Assembly: GCF_007667425.1 (NCBI RefSeq)
Contig: NZ_VDRC01000001.1
Span: 124,001-188,000 of the forward strand
Direction of reading: 5' to 3'
DNA: 64,000 nt
Origin: Microbacterium sp. 1.5R
GTDB lineage: Bacteria; Actinomycetota; Actinomycetes; Actinomycetales; Microbacteriaceae
A model generated the notes under the pieces. That model was given only the letters and a program-made list of their open reading frames with translations. It did not search any database and had not been told where the DNA came from. Each line of letters starts with the position of its first letter. The first letter of the stretch is position 1. Of this stretch, positions 8,404 to 15,922 are shown piece by piece. A program made the position numbers and the translations under genes.

Positions 8404-8682
8404 TCAGCCCCGCACGTCGAGGTAGGCGGGGGCGTCGCCGGATGTCGTGGGCACGCGACGCAGCGCGGCGAGCTCTCGCGCGACGTTCGCCCGCGACACG
8501 GCGAGGCCGTCGATCATGAGCTTCTGCCTTGCCAGCACTGCTTCGGCGCGCTCGCGGAGTTCCTCGGGCACGGGCCCTGCGGGGGCGTCGAAGGAGGCGT
8601 CGTCGAGCTCCCCGTCGGCCGCGTCGAGCGCCCGCTCGAACCGATCGAGCACGGCGAGCCAGGCGCCGAGGCTGTCGCTCAT
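8404..8682 (-). CDS. FliT-like flagellar chaperone candidate
   Basis: A 92-residue, mostly helical, acidic protein five bases downstream of fliS. Small helical proteins in this position after fliD-fliS are usually FliT-type chaperones of the filament cap FliD. Visible features are an N-terminal amphipathic helix (LGAWLAVLDRFERALDAADGEL) and a second helix ERAEAVLARQKLMIDGLAVSRANVARELAALRR, like the two-helix core of FliT. There is no cysteine and no signal peptide. I cannot match it to a family by motif alone, so the function is inferred from size, composition and place. Confidence 0.55.
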   Translation of the reverse strand: MSDSLGAWLAVLDRFERALDAADGELDDASFDAPAGPVPEELRERAEAVLARQKLMIDGLAVSRANVARELAALRRVPTTSGDAPAYLDVRG

Positions 8683-8687
8683 GGTGC

Positions 8688-9101
8688 TCAGGCGAGCGCG
8701 GACGCGCTCATCGCCGGTGCGGTAGTGAGCGCCTCTGCCGCCTCACGCCATGCGTCTCGGAGCGGCGCGACGATGTCGCGGCACTCCGCGGTGGCAGCGG
8801 CGTCGTGGGAGAGGTTGGCCGCGATGAGCCGACCGGTCAGGTAGGTGTACAGGGCCCTGAGCTGCGCCGAGCCGTCCCACGCATCGGTGAGCGTCTCACC
8901 GAGCTCGGACACGATCCACTGCGCGTGGGTCAGGTGGGTGCCGGCAGCGACCATGTCCGCCGCGTCCTGCGCCGCGGCGGCTCGGTCGATGTCGACGAGG
9001 AGCCGGTCGTACAGCAGCACGAGCAGCCGTTCGGGCGAGGCGGAGGCGACCTGCTGTTCGAGATACTGCTGCTTCGCGCGGTCGAGGGAGGTGAGAGGCA
9101 T
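8688..9101 (-). CDS. fliS: Flagellin export chaperone FliS
   Basis: FliS binds the C-terminus of flagellin in the cytoplasm, stops early polymerisation and delivers it to the export gate. The 137-residue product has the family signature ASPERLLVLLYDRLLVDIDRA (about residues 21-41) and a four-helix pattern with ALYTYLTGRLIAANLSHD. The ATG at 9099-9101 has GGAG about ten bases upstream. A much longer open frame in this phase runs through fliD but is only a shadow. It lies between fliD and the FliT-like gene. Confidence 0.93.
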   Translation of the reverse strand: MPLTSLDRAKQQYLEQQVASASPERLLVLLYDRLLVDIDRAAAAQDAADMVAAGTHLTHAQWIVSELGETLTDAWDGSAQLRALYTYLTGRLIAANLSHDAAATAECRDIVAPLRDAWREAAEALTTAPAMSASALA

Positions 9102-9136
9102 TGTGAGGATCTCCAGATGTGCGGTGACCGTGTCGG

Positions 9137-10504
9137 TCAGGAGGAGGAGGTTTTCGGGACGAGTCCGGCGAGCTGGGACTCGAGCCAGGACGACTGCGAC
9201 TGCATCTTCGACAGCTGCACCTCGAGCTGGGCGTAGGTGCGCTCGAGCGTCGCTCGGCGCTGCTCGAGCCGGATGTCCCACCGCTCGACCTGCGTCTTGA
9301 GCGTCTTGACCTCGGTCTCCTGTCCCGTGACGCGCTGCGTGAGCAGGCCGTCGTACTTGTCGGAGTACTGGTCGGTGACTCCTTCGAGACGAGAGCCGAC
9401 GGCCGAGAAGACCTTCTGCGTCGCCTGCGGGTCGTCTGCCAGCGCCTTCGCGAACTTCTCGGCGTCGAAGGCCAGGACGCCTTTCTCGTCGATCGAGATG
9501 CCGATGGTCGAGGGCGAGACACCGTCGACGGGCCTCTGCACCGCGCTCGCGAGCGCCGTGCGCAGGGTCCGCACCGTGCTGTCTCCGGTGAAGACGCCGA
9601 GGGTCGTCGTCTCTCCGATCTTGCCGACCGTGGCCTTCGACCCGTTGTCGATGCGGGTGAGGAGTGCGGCCACCTCTTTGATGAAGGCGGATGCCGTGGT
9701 CGTCTGCGCCTTCGCGTCGAGGGCGACGGAGACGGTCACGGGTTCGTCGCTCGCCTTCGACACCGTGACGGAGATGTCCTCGCCGACGCTGATGGTGTTG
9801 CTGGCACTGGTCAGCGTCTGCTCGGCTGTCGTACCGGCGAAGAGGCGGATGCGGGCGTCGCTGCCCTCGCTGATCACGGCCGCGCCGGGCTCGGTAGACA
9901 GGTCTGTCGACGTGCCGGCGTCGACGTCGGCCGCCGACCCGCGGTGCAGCGCGAACCGAGCGGTCTCCCCCGTCTCCGTGGACGTGAGCTGGATGCGCGA
10001 GAGGGCCTTGCCGTCGGCATCGACTCCCGCGGGGACCACGGTCGCCGATACCCCGGCATTCGCCGCGTTGATAGCTTTCGCCAGATCCTGCGGGCCAGTG
10101 CCGACTGGCGTGATCTCGGTCTTCTCTCCGTCGGCGCCGACGAGCGTGAACGTCCCGCCCCATCCAGACGTCCCGGCAGCGGCGGTGACGATCGAATGCG
10201 ACGTGGCGACCGCGTCCACGACGACGCCGGTCGAGAACGCGCTGGCTCCGGGGCCGGCGGTGACGGTGACGCTGTCGTTCGAAGACGTCGCGGTGAAGGC
10301 GGCGAGCGAACTCGGCGATGCGGCGGTCTTCGCCTTGGCCATCAGGTCCTGCAGCGATTTGTTGAGCGACTGCAGGTTCGTGATGATCGCGTTGCGGTCG
10401 GTGATCTTCGCGGTGATCTGCGTCTTCGGGATCGCCGCGACGTTCATGAGAGCGTCGATCAGCTCGCCCGTCTTGAGACCGGAGACCAAACCGTCCAGCT
10501 TCAT
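9137..10504 (-). CDS. fliD: Flagellar filament cap protein FliD
   Basis: FliD caps the filament and helps each incoming flagellin fold at the tip. The 455-residue protein opens with LDGLVSGLKTGELIDALMNV, the conserved FliD N-terminus, and ends in a coiled coil with YDGLLTQRVTGQETEVKTLKTQVERWDIRLEQRRATLERTYAQLEVQLSKMQSQSSWL, the typical C-terminal domain that contacts the filament. AAAGG eight bases before the ATG is a good ribosome site. There is no flagellar-type promoter in front of it, so it may be read from fliC. Confidence 0.93.
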   Translation of the reverse strand: MKLDGLVSGLKTGELIDALMNVAAIPKTQITAKITDRNAIITNLQSLNKSLQDLMAKAKTAASPSSLAAFTATSSNDSVTVTAGPGASAFSTGVVVDAVATSHSIVTAAAGTSGWGGTFTLVGADGEKTEITPVGTGPQDLAKAINAANAGVSATVVPAGVDADGKALSRIQLTSTETGETARFALHRGSAADVDAGTSTDLSTEPGAAVISEGSDARIRLFAGTTAEQTLTSASNTISVGEDISVTVSKASDEPVTVSVALDAKAQTTTASAFIKEVAALLTRIDNGSKATVGKIGETTTLGVFTGDSTVRTLRTALASAVQRPVDGVSPSTIGISIDEKGVLAFDAEKFAKALADDPQATQKVFSAVGSRLEGVTDQYSDKYDGLLTQRVTGQETEVKTLKTQVERWDIRLEQRRATLERTYAQLEVQLSKMQSQSSWLESQLAGLVPKTSSS

Positions 10505-10542
10505 CGTCTGTGCCTTTCGTGCGCGGAGTGCGGATCGGAGAA

Positions 10543-10579
10543 GGGCGCCCGAGCGGAGGGAAGTCCGCCCGAGCGCCCC
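10543..10579 (-). terminator. Hairpin between fliC and fliD
   Basis: GGGCGCCCGAGCGGA and TCCGCCCGAGCGCCC can pair over 15 positions with two mismatches around a GGGAAG loop. It lies 68 bases past the fliC stop. There is no strong U tract, so it may be a partial terminator or a stabilising 3' hairpin that keeps flagellin mRNA above fliD mRNA. Confidence 0.5.
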
Positions 10580-10646
10580 GTACGCGATCGGAGCACGCTG
10601 TGCGACGAGCCTGCTCGATCAGTGCGTGCGCCAGAAGCGCCGCGAC

Positions 10647-11474
10647 TCAGCGGAGCAGCTGCAGGACGCCCTGGCCCGACTGGTTCGCCTGCGCGAGCAT
10701 GGCGGTGCCGGCCTGCTGCAGGATGTTCGACGCCGTGTACTTGACCATCTCGGCAGCCATGTCGGTGTCGGCGATGCGGCTCTTCGCGGCGGCGAGGTTC
10801 TCGGCCGAGACCTGCAGCGAGTTGATCGTCGACTCGAAGCGGTTCTGCACGGCACCGAGGCCGGCACGAGCCGTCGAGACGTTGGTGATCTCCGTGTCGA
10901 TGGTGCTGATCGCGGTGAGGGCGTTCGCCGCGGTGTCGACATCGAGGGCCGCGATGTCGGCACCCAGGTCCGTGAAGTTCGTCAGCGTGACGGCGATCTG
11001 GTCCTCGGTGGCCTCGGAGCCGGCGCCGACCTGGAACGTCAGGCTGGCGTTCGAGCCGTCGAGCAGCTTGATGCCGTTGAAGTTCGTGCTGGCGGCGACA
11101 CGGGTGAGCTCGTCGCCGAGGGCGGTGATCTCGGTCTTGATGGCGGTGCGCGACTCGGTGTTGTTCGAGTCGTTACCGGCCTGCACCGCGAGGTCGCGGA
11201 CACGCTGCAGGATGGAGTGCACCTCGGTCAGGGCGCCTTCTGCGGTCTGGATGACCGAGATGCCGTCCTGGGCGTTGCGGGCCGCGACATTCAGGCCGTT
11301 GACCTGCGAGCGCAGGCCCTCGGAGATGGCGAGACCGGCGGCGTCGTCGGCAGCACGGTTGATGCGCAGACCGCTCGAGAGCTTCTCGAGCGACTTCGAC
11401 ACGTCGTTCTGGTTGAGCGACAGGTTGCGGTACGCGTTGAGTGCGCCGACGTTGGTTGCGATCTGAAGACCCAT
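10647..11474 (-). CDS. fliC: Flagellin (filament subunit)
   Basis: A short flagellin of 275 residues with complete D0/D1 regions and almost no outer domain. The N-terminus GLQIATNVGALNAYRNLSLNQ and RINRAADDAAGLAISEGLRSQ are diagnostic, and the C-terminus is NRFESTINSLQVSAENLAAAKSRIADTDMA...LAQANQSGQGVLQLLR. The helix LQRVRDLAVQAGND matches the region that TLR5 recognises in other flagellins. The ATG at 11472-11474 is preceded by ACGGAGGA. The leader of about 50 bases begins with an ACGGA-loop hairpin, and a flagellar-type promoter lies upstream. Confidence 0.96.
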   Translation of the reverse strand: MGLQIATNVGALNAYRNLSLNQNDVSKSLEKLSSGLRINRAADDAAGLAISEGLRSQVNGLNVAARNAQDGISVIQTAEGALTEVHSILQRVRDLAVQAGNDSNNTESRTAIKTEITALGDELTRVAASTNFNGIKLLDGSNASLTFQVGAGSEATEDQIAVTLTNFTDLGADIAALDVDTAANALTAISTIDTEITNVSTARAGLGAVQNRFESTINSLQVSAENLAAAKSRIADTDMAAEMVKYTASNILQQAGTAMLAQANQSGQGVLQLLR

Positions 11475-11502
11475 GTTGTTCCTCCGTGGTTGTGGGGTCG
11501 GA

Positions 11503-11526
11503 TGCAGGTCCGTCCGTGGCCCTGCA
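11503..11526 (-). ncRNA. 5'-end hairpin with ACGGACGGA loop, fliC leader
   Basis: Minus strand TGCAGG, then a 12-base loop GCCACGGACGGA, then CCTGCA: a perfect six-pair stem with two overlapping GGA motifs exposed. It starts seven bases after the proposed -10. A second ACGGAGGA overlaps the ribosome site at about 11482-11489, so the leader has the upstream-hairpin plus ribosome-site layout known for CsrA control of flagellin in Bacillus. Confidence 0.55.
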
Positions 11527-11533
11527 CAGTCCA

Positions 11534-11562
11534 CATTCGCGACATGCTCTGACCGCGTAACC
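11534..11562 (-). promoter_or_regulatory. Candidate flagellar-sigma promoter, fliC
   Basis: Minus strand GGTTAC (11562-11557), 13 bases, GTCGCGAATGT (11543-11533). Same boxes as the fliH and flgB sites, with one base less spacing and two changes at the end of the -10. It lies between the fliA stop and fliC. Confidence 0.6.
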
Positions 11563-11592
11563 GCGGCGCCGGAGGAATTTCCCGCGCGTCTG

Positions 11593-12465
11593 TCAGACGG
11601 CCGTCGCGAGTTCCGGAGCGCGGCGGAGGTCGGGAGCGCCGCGCAAGTCGGGGCGGGCCGCGCCGAACAGCGCCTCGAAGAACTCGGCCTTGGCCTTGGT
11701 GGAGCGGTCTCCCGTCGATCCGTCCTCCCACGCCTCCATCGCCTCGCGCATGAGGGCCAGACCCCGGGTGCGCAGCTTGGAGACGTATGCGTGGCTGACC
11801 GCCAGCTCCTCGGCGATGTCCTTGACCATACGGTCGTCGAGGTAGATGCCCCGGATGACCTGCTGCATGGCGGACGGCAGCGCGTCGACCACCCGCGCGA
11901 TCATGGTGCGCATCTCGGTCTGCTCGACAGCGTGCTCGGGGAGGATGAGGCTGTCCGAGAGGTCGGCGGCCTGGCGTCCGGATGCCGCGTCGAAGTGCTC
12001 CTCGAAGCTCGTCGCCCCTCGGACCATCTCGTCGAGCTGCATCATCTCGACGACGGCGTCGGCGTCGAGGCCGGACTCCTTCGCGAGCTGCGCGACGTTG
12101 GCCGGCCGACCGGTGCGGGCGAGCACGGCTTCGGCCGCGAGGCGGACGCGGTCGATCTTGTCGCGGCCGCGCTCCCCGGCAGGGTCGGCCCGTCGCATCT
12201 CCGACAGCATCGCCCAGTTGATCTGGCTGCTGGCGAATGCCCCGAAGGGGATGCCGCGCTCCGGCTCGTACGTCATCGCCGCTCTGGCGAGCCCGAGGCG
12301 AGCGGCCGAGAGGAGGTCGTCGAGGTCGACGTGCACCGCCGACCTCGCCTTCTCCACGGCGAGGAACGTCGCCAGAGGCATGTTCTCCCTGGCGAGCTGC
12401 TCAGGAGTCGGGTGCGTCTGCGGCCGGAAGACGGAATCAGCAGGAACAGCGGATTTGCTCAGCAA
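11593..12465 (-). CDS. fliA: Flagellar RNA polymerase sigma factor FliA (sigma-28/WhiG class)
   Basis: A 290-residue sigma factor directly upstream of fliC. Region 2 is visible as HVDLDDLLSAARLGLARAAMTYEPERGIPFGAFASSQINWAMLSEMRRAD, region 3 in the middle, and the region 4 helix-turn-helix as IYLDDRMVKDIAEELAVSHAYVSKLRTRGLALMRE. Length and motifs fit the FliA/SigD/WhiG class rather than ECF sigmas. A 40-residue C-terminal extension rich in Arg/Ala/Pro is unusual. The start is a TTG with ACGGAG five bases upstream. An internal ATG at the MPLATFLA segment is possible but would cut region 2. It probably reads the three promoter motifs in this window. Confidence 0.85.
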   Translation of the reverse strand: MLSKSAVPADSVFRPQTHPTPEQLARENMPLATFLAVEKARSAVHVDLDDLLSAARLGLARAAMTYEPERGIPFGAFASSQINWAMLSEMRRADPAGERGRDKIDRVRLAAEAVLARTGRPANVAQLAKESGLDADAVVEMMQLDEMVRGATSFEEHFDAASGRQAADLSDSLILPEHAVEQTEMRTMIARVVDALPSAMQQVIRGIYLDDRMVKDIAEELAVSHAYVSKLRTRGLALMREAMEAWEDGSTGDRSTKAKAEFFEALFGAARPDLRGAPDLRRAPELATAV

Positions 12466-12587
12466 TGCGACTCCGTAGCTATATCGACTGGTTTATGAGT
12501 GAAAATAGCACGAAGTAAACGGGTTCGAGGAAAAAGTTGCTATGCCGAACTTTCCGCTCGGCCAGCGGGATCGCGCGGAGGTATCTC
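12466..12587. promoter_or_regulatory. AT-rich control region upstream of fliA
   Basis: This gap is clearly richer in A+T than the rest of the window, especially 12480-12545. On the minus strand TTTACT (about 12519-12514), 16 bases, CATAAA gives a weak vegetative promoter for fliA, with GTCGATATAG and the ACGGAG ribosome site downstream. No GGTTAC/GTCGCGATAG pair is present, so fliA itself is probably not read by the flagellar sigma. Confidence 0.35.
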
Positions 12588-13709
12588 TCAGGCGCGCGAG
12601 TCGCGCAGCTCGCCTCCGGCGAGCACGAGCGACAGACCTCGTCGACCTCGACTGAACGGTACGGAGACGACCGCGATCGCGACGACGACCGCACTGACGA
12701 TGGCGACGACGCCCGAGACGGTCTGGGCCGCATCGGACACCGGCTCCGGCAGCTGACCCAGCGTCGTCGCCAGGGTGTACGGCACACCGACGACACCCGC
12801 TCTGGCCAGGCGGCGCCCGAGCGGACGACGACCGTCTGGCCACTCGGGGGCGAGCCAGACGAGGCGCTGTCCGATCGACGCGCCCGTCGACACGACGGCC
12901 GGCAGCACGACGACGAGGATCACGGCACCGACGCCGATCACGGACAGCTCGGTCAGATTCTCCGGAACGCCTGGTCCTGTGCCGCCGGAGACGACGAGCT
13001 TCGGCACGAGCACGACGAGCGAGACGACGGTGATGGCGATCTGCACCGCGACCGCGTCGAGGATCATCCCGAACCAGCGGCGCCAGACGGTGACCCGTCG
13101 CGGCGTTCTGCGCTCGGCGCGAAGGTTCTTCGCACTCGGCATCCAGGCCAGCACGACGGGCGCGATCAGCACGCCGATCGCCGCGCCGGCGGTGTTGGCG
13201 ATCAGGTCGTCGACGTCGGCGACGCGATAGGCGCACTCGAAGAGTCCCCACACACCGGTGAGCTGCGTCGTCTCGATCGCCAGCGAGAGCAGCGCGCCGA
13301 GCAGGATCGACACCGCAGGGCCACGGTGCCAATACCGACGCGCGATGACGCCGAAGGGCACGAAGAGCGCGACGTTGAGCACCACCTGCAGGGTCGCCCG
13401 GCTGGTGAGTGTGCGCAGCAGCGACATCCCCTCCGTCTCGCGCAGGATGTCACCGATCGAGTGCCCTGGCACGAGCTCCAGCCCGCCGCCGCCCGCGCCG
13501 CAATTGGCACGGACCTCCGGGATCGGAAGGAGCGTGTACGCCACGAGGGCGACCGCGTAGACGCTCACCGCTGCCGCCCCGAGCAACCGAGGGAACGAAA
13601 GGGCGCCGTAGCGGCGCACCTGGACGAGCAGGATGGGGACGAGCACCGCCGCGAAGATGAGGCCGCCGCCGATGAGCCCGAACCACGCCTGCCACGTCCA
13701 CCCCGTCAT
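12588..13709 (-). CDS. VanZ-like / RDD-domain membrane protein
   Basis: A polytopic membrane protein of about 373 residues. The first half is VanZ-like, with several helices and the pattern NVALFVPFGVI, SLAIETTQLTG, and YRVADVDDLIANTAGAAIG. The second half (from about residue 205) is an RDD-type domain starting WRRWFGMILDAVAVQIAITV with GASIGQRLVWL. VanZ relatives are linked to glycopeptide tolerance or cell-envelope roles, but the substrate is unknown. The start is set at the ATG 13707-13709, because TAGGAT (13722-13717) sits seven bases before it. The ATG at 13718 would overlap that -10. It is read toward fliA but ends over 100 bases away. Confidence 0.75.
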   Translation of the reverse strand: MTGWTWQAWFGLIGGGLIFAAVLVPILLVQVRRYGALSFPRLLGAAAVSVYAVALVAYTLLPIPEVRANCGAGGGGLELVPGHSIGDILRETEGMSLLRTLTSRATLQVVLNVALFVPFGVIARRYWHRGPAVSILLGALLSLAIETTQLTGVWGLFECAYRVADVDDLIANTAGAAIGVLIAPVVLAWMPSAKNLRAERRTPRRVTVWRRWFGMILDAVAVQIAITVVSLVVLVPKLVVSGGTGPGVPENLTELSVIGVGAVILVVVLPAVVSTGASIGQRLVWLAPEWPDGRRPLGRRLARAGVVGVPYTLATTLGQLPEPVSDAAQTVSGVVAIVSAVVVAIAVVSVPFSRGRRGLSLVLAGGELRDSRA

Positions 13710-13716
13710 TCGCCTC

Positions 13717-13722
13717 ATCCTA
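13717..13722 (-). promoter_or_regulatory. -10 element, leaderless VanZ/RDD gene
   Basis: Minus strand TAGGAT, seven bases before the ATG at 13709. Confidence 0.45.
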
Positions 13723-13851
13723 GGTGCGGGGTGCGGGCTCGTCGCATACGTTGCAAGAGCCCACCCAGATTGCCGCTTTATCGCCCTGGGGGCCGCTGTG
13801 AGGGCCGCTCGAAGTTTTTGACGAGTTCAACACGCCGTTCGGTTGACACGA

Positions 13852-14658
13852 TCAGACGACGCTCCTTGGGGAGTAGATGCGTTCATCTGAGCCTCTGATG
13901 ACGAAGGGCAGGGAGATGAACGCCACGATGATCGCGGCGATGTAGACGAAGCCAGACAAGCCGGAGAGAACACCGGGGGTTCCGTACCCCGCAGCGAAGG
14001 TGGCGAAGTCCCAGAAGCCGTGCAGGATCATGGCCCAGATCAGTGAGCCGGTGACGCGGCGGAGCACGTAGAAGATCGTGCCCGCACAGAAGGCCAGACC
14101 AACCTGCCCGGTTGTCGAGAGGAGGTCTTGCCCGGAGAGCGCGTTGGAGAAGTGCATCAGGGCGAACAGGGCGGAGGTGAGAAACCACACCCACCCTTCG
14201 GAGAGCCGACTGCGAAGGCCCACCAGGAGCAGTCCCCTGTTGGTCATCTCTTCGGTGAAGCCGACGAGGAGAAGCACGATGGAGGCGGCGAAGAGTGCTC
14301 CGTCGTAGGCTGCCCAGTCGGTGCCTGCGAGGTTCAGGATGAGCGCGACGACCATGATCGCGGGCGCGATGATCGGCCAGCGGTGCTTGGCGCGGTGGCG
14401 GTCGAAGAGTGCCGGGTGCCACCAGCCGAGGATGCTCGCGGTGATCGCGAGGAGGACCGCGCCGATGATCAGCGAGAGGCCGGCACCGAAGAAGAGGTCG
14501 GCGCCGCTTCTGCCGAAGTCGGTGTAGGGCACTCCGCTGGCACGCTGGACGACGAACACGAGGATCACGTATCCGATGTAGATCGCGAGTCCGATCCACA
14601 CGCGCGGGGTGACGCGCAGCGATCGGGGGGCCGCCGGTGCGGTCTGAGACGTTGCCAT
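13852..14658 (-). CDS. CPBP-family (CAAX/Abi) intramembrane metalloprotease
   Basis: A membrane protein of 268 residues with about seven hydrophobic helices. The CPBP motifs are in order: EEMTNRG (EExxxR) near residue 145, FALMHFSNA (FxxxH) near 180, and WAMILHGFWDF (HxxxD) near 230, which together form the metal-binding catalytic site. Family members process prenylated proteins in eukaryotes, and in bacteria are tied to bacteriocin immunity or signalling; the substrate here is unknown. The ATG at 14656-14658 has AAAGGGA upstream. The frame extends further, but through a region that reads as the tail of the PrsW gene. It follows the broken PrsW gene by four bases. Confidence 0.82.
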   Translation of the reverse strand: MATSQTAPAAPRSLRVTPRVWIGLAIYIGYVILVFVVQRASGVPYTDFGRSGADLFFGAGLSLIIGAVLLAITASILGWWHPALFDRHRAKHRWPIIAPAIMVVALILNLAGTDWAAYDGALFAASIVLLLVGFTEEMTNRGLLLVGLRSRLSEGWVWFLTSALFALMHFSNALSGQDLLSTTGQVGLAFCAGTIFYVLRRVTGSLIWAMILHGFWDFATFAAGYGTPGVLSGLSGFVYIAAIIVAFISLPFVIRGSDERIYSPRSVV

Positions 14659-14662
14659 GGGT

Positions 14663-15922
14663 TCATCCCTTTCGTGGGTGTATGCGCGAGCGTGACCTCG
14701 CGGCATGTTGGGCGTGCTCGGGCTCTGAGTGATCCCGTCGAGTGGTCGGGTGCGTGGTGCGCGTGTCGAGGCGGCGGATCTCGTTGCGGGCGTGGGCGAC
14801 GTCGTCGTTGTCGGTGCCTTCGCTGGTGGCGAGGGCCTGGGCGAGGTCGTGGGCGGCGGCGATCCGGTGGCGGCCGCGGCGTCGGCCGTGCGCTGCGCGG
14901 TTCTCCGCATGGTGCTGCTTCCCGAACCCGCTGACAGCGTCGAGCAGAGCGGTGTCCATCACACCGGAGGTGACCTCCGGCTGCAGGATGTCGCGCATCC
15001 ATTCTCGCTCTCCTCGTGCGGCGAATCGCAGCACGAGCAGAAGCACCGTGAAGTCGATGACGACGACGATCACGATGATCACCGGGATGGGCACGATGCC
15101 GCTGCCAAGGCCCGAGAGGTCATCCCACGCGAAGTGCAGGATCATCGCTGCGAGCATGACGACGATTCCCAACGGCACGTTGCGCTGAGCGCGCACTGGG
15201 GTGAGTGCCCACATCAGACCGGCGCAGAACACGGCGCTGAACAACGCATGTGATACGACCCCCACCAGCCCGCGCAGCGCGAACACCTGCAGGGCGGTTC
15301 CGAGCTAATCACTGCCGAAGGATGCCATCGCACCGTTGACCACGTACAGCACATCCTCGGAGACCTGGAACCCCAAGCCGATGTAGGCACCGATGATGAA
15401 ACCGTCATACGGGCTCCGCACGATCCGGCGTGCGAGGCAGAGAAGAAGGACCAGTCCGACGGCCTTGCCCCACTCCTCATTGATCGGCGCGGTCAGACCC
15501 GCCGCCCACTGCTGTGCGAACGCGGTTCCGCCGATCTTCGCCCAGATCTCCAATAGCGCCCCGTTCGCGGTGATCGCGATCCAGAACGTCGCCGCCGTCG
15601 CCCCCCACACGAATGCCGCGATGAGAAGCCGGGGAGGTTGGGAGGTGAAACGGTTCTGGTGGTGCAGGAACAGCAACCACGGGACGAGATAGATCGCGAA
15701 CAGGACGACTCCGCCGGCGAGTGCGGTGCCGTAGAAGCCCGTGGCCTGTCCGAAGAACTTCACCATCCCCACGATTCCCGCCCCGACTCCCAGGACATAC
15801 ACCCAGAACGCCAGATTCCGAGGTTGCAGGAAACGGAACCGCACACCCCATCCGGACTGCTCGATCGCGTCGAGTTGGGCCTGCCGCTCGTCCGTCTCGA
15901 CGGTCCCGACCCCGCCGCTCAC
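14663..15922 (-). pseudogene. PrsW-type intramembrane metalloprotease, interrupted by an in-frame amber codon
   Basis: One continuous frame of 420 codons is cut by a single TAG at 15305-15307. The front part (205 residues) has the family motifs INEEWGK (EExxK) and GFQVSED (FxxxE). The part after the stop resumes without frame change as LGTALQVFALRGLVGVVSHALFSAV, which carries the third PrsW motif (HxxxS/A), and then further membrane helices and a long hydrophilic His/Arg-rich tail. CAG to TAG is a single-base change, so a recent nonsense mutation is likely. Readthrough cannot be excluded. PrsW proteases cleave anti-sigma factors or other membrane substrates. Confidence 0.75.

Noticed and set aside
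10505..10646. A fourth flagellar promoter before fliD
   Set aside because: No GGTTAC and GTCGCGATAG pair could be found there; only a hairpin.
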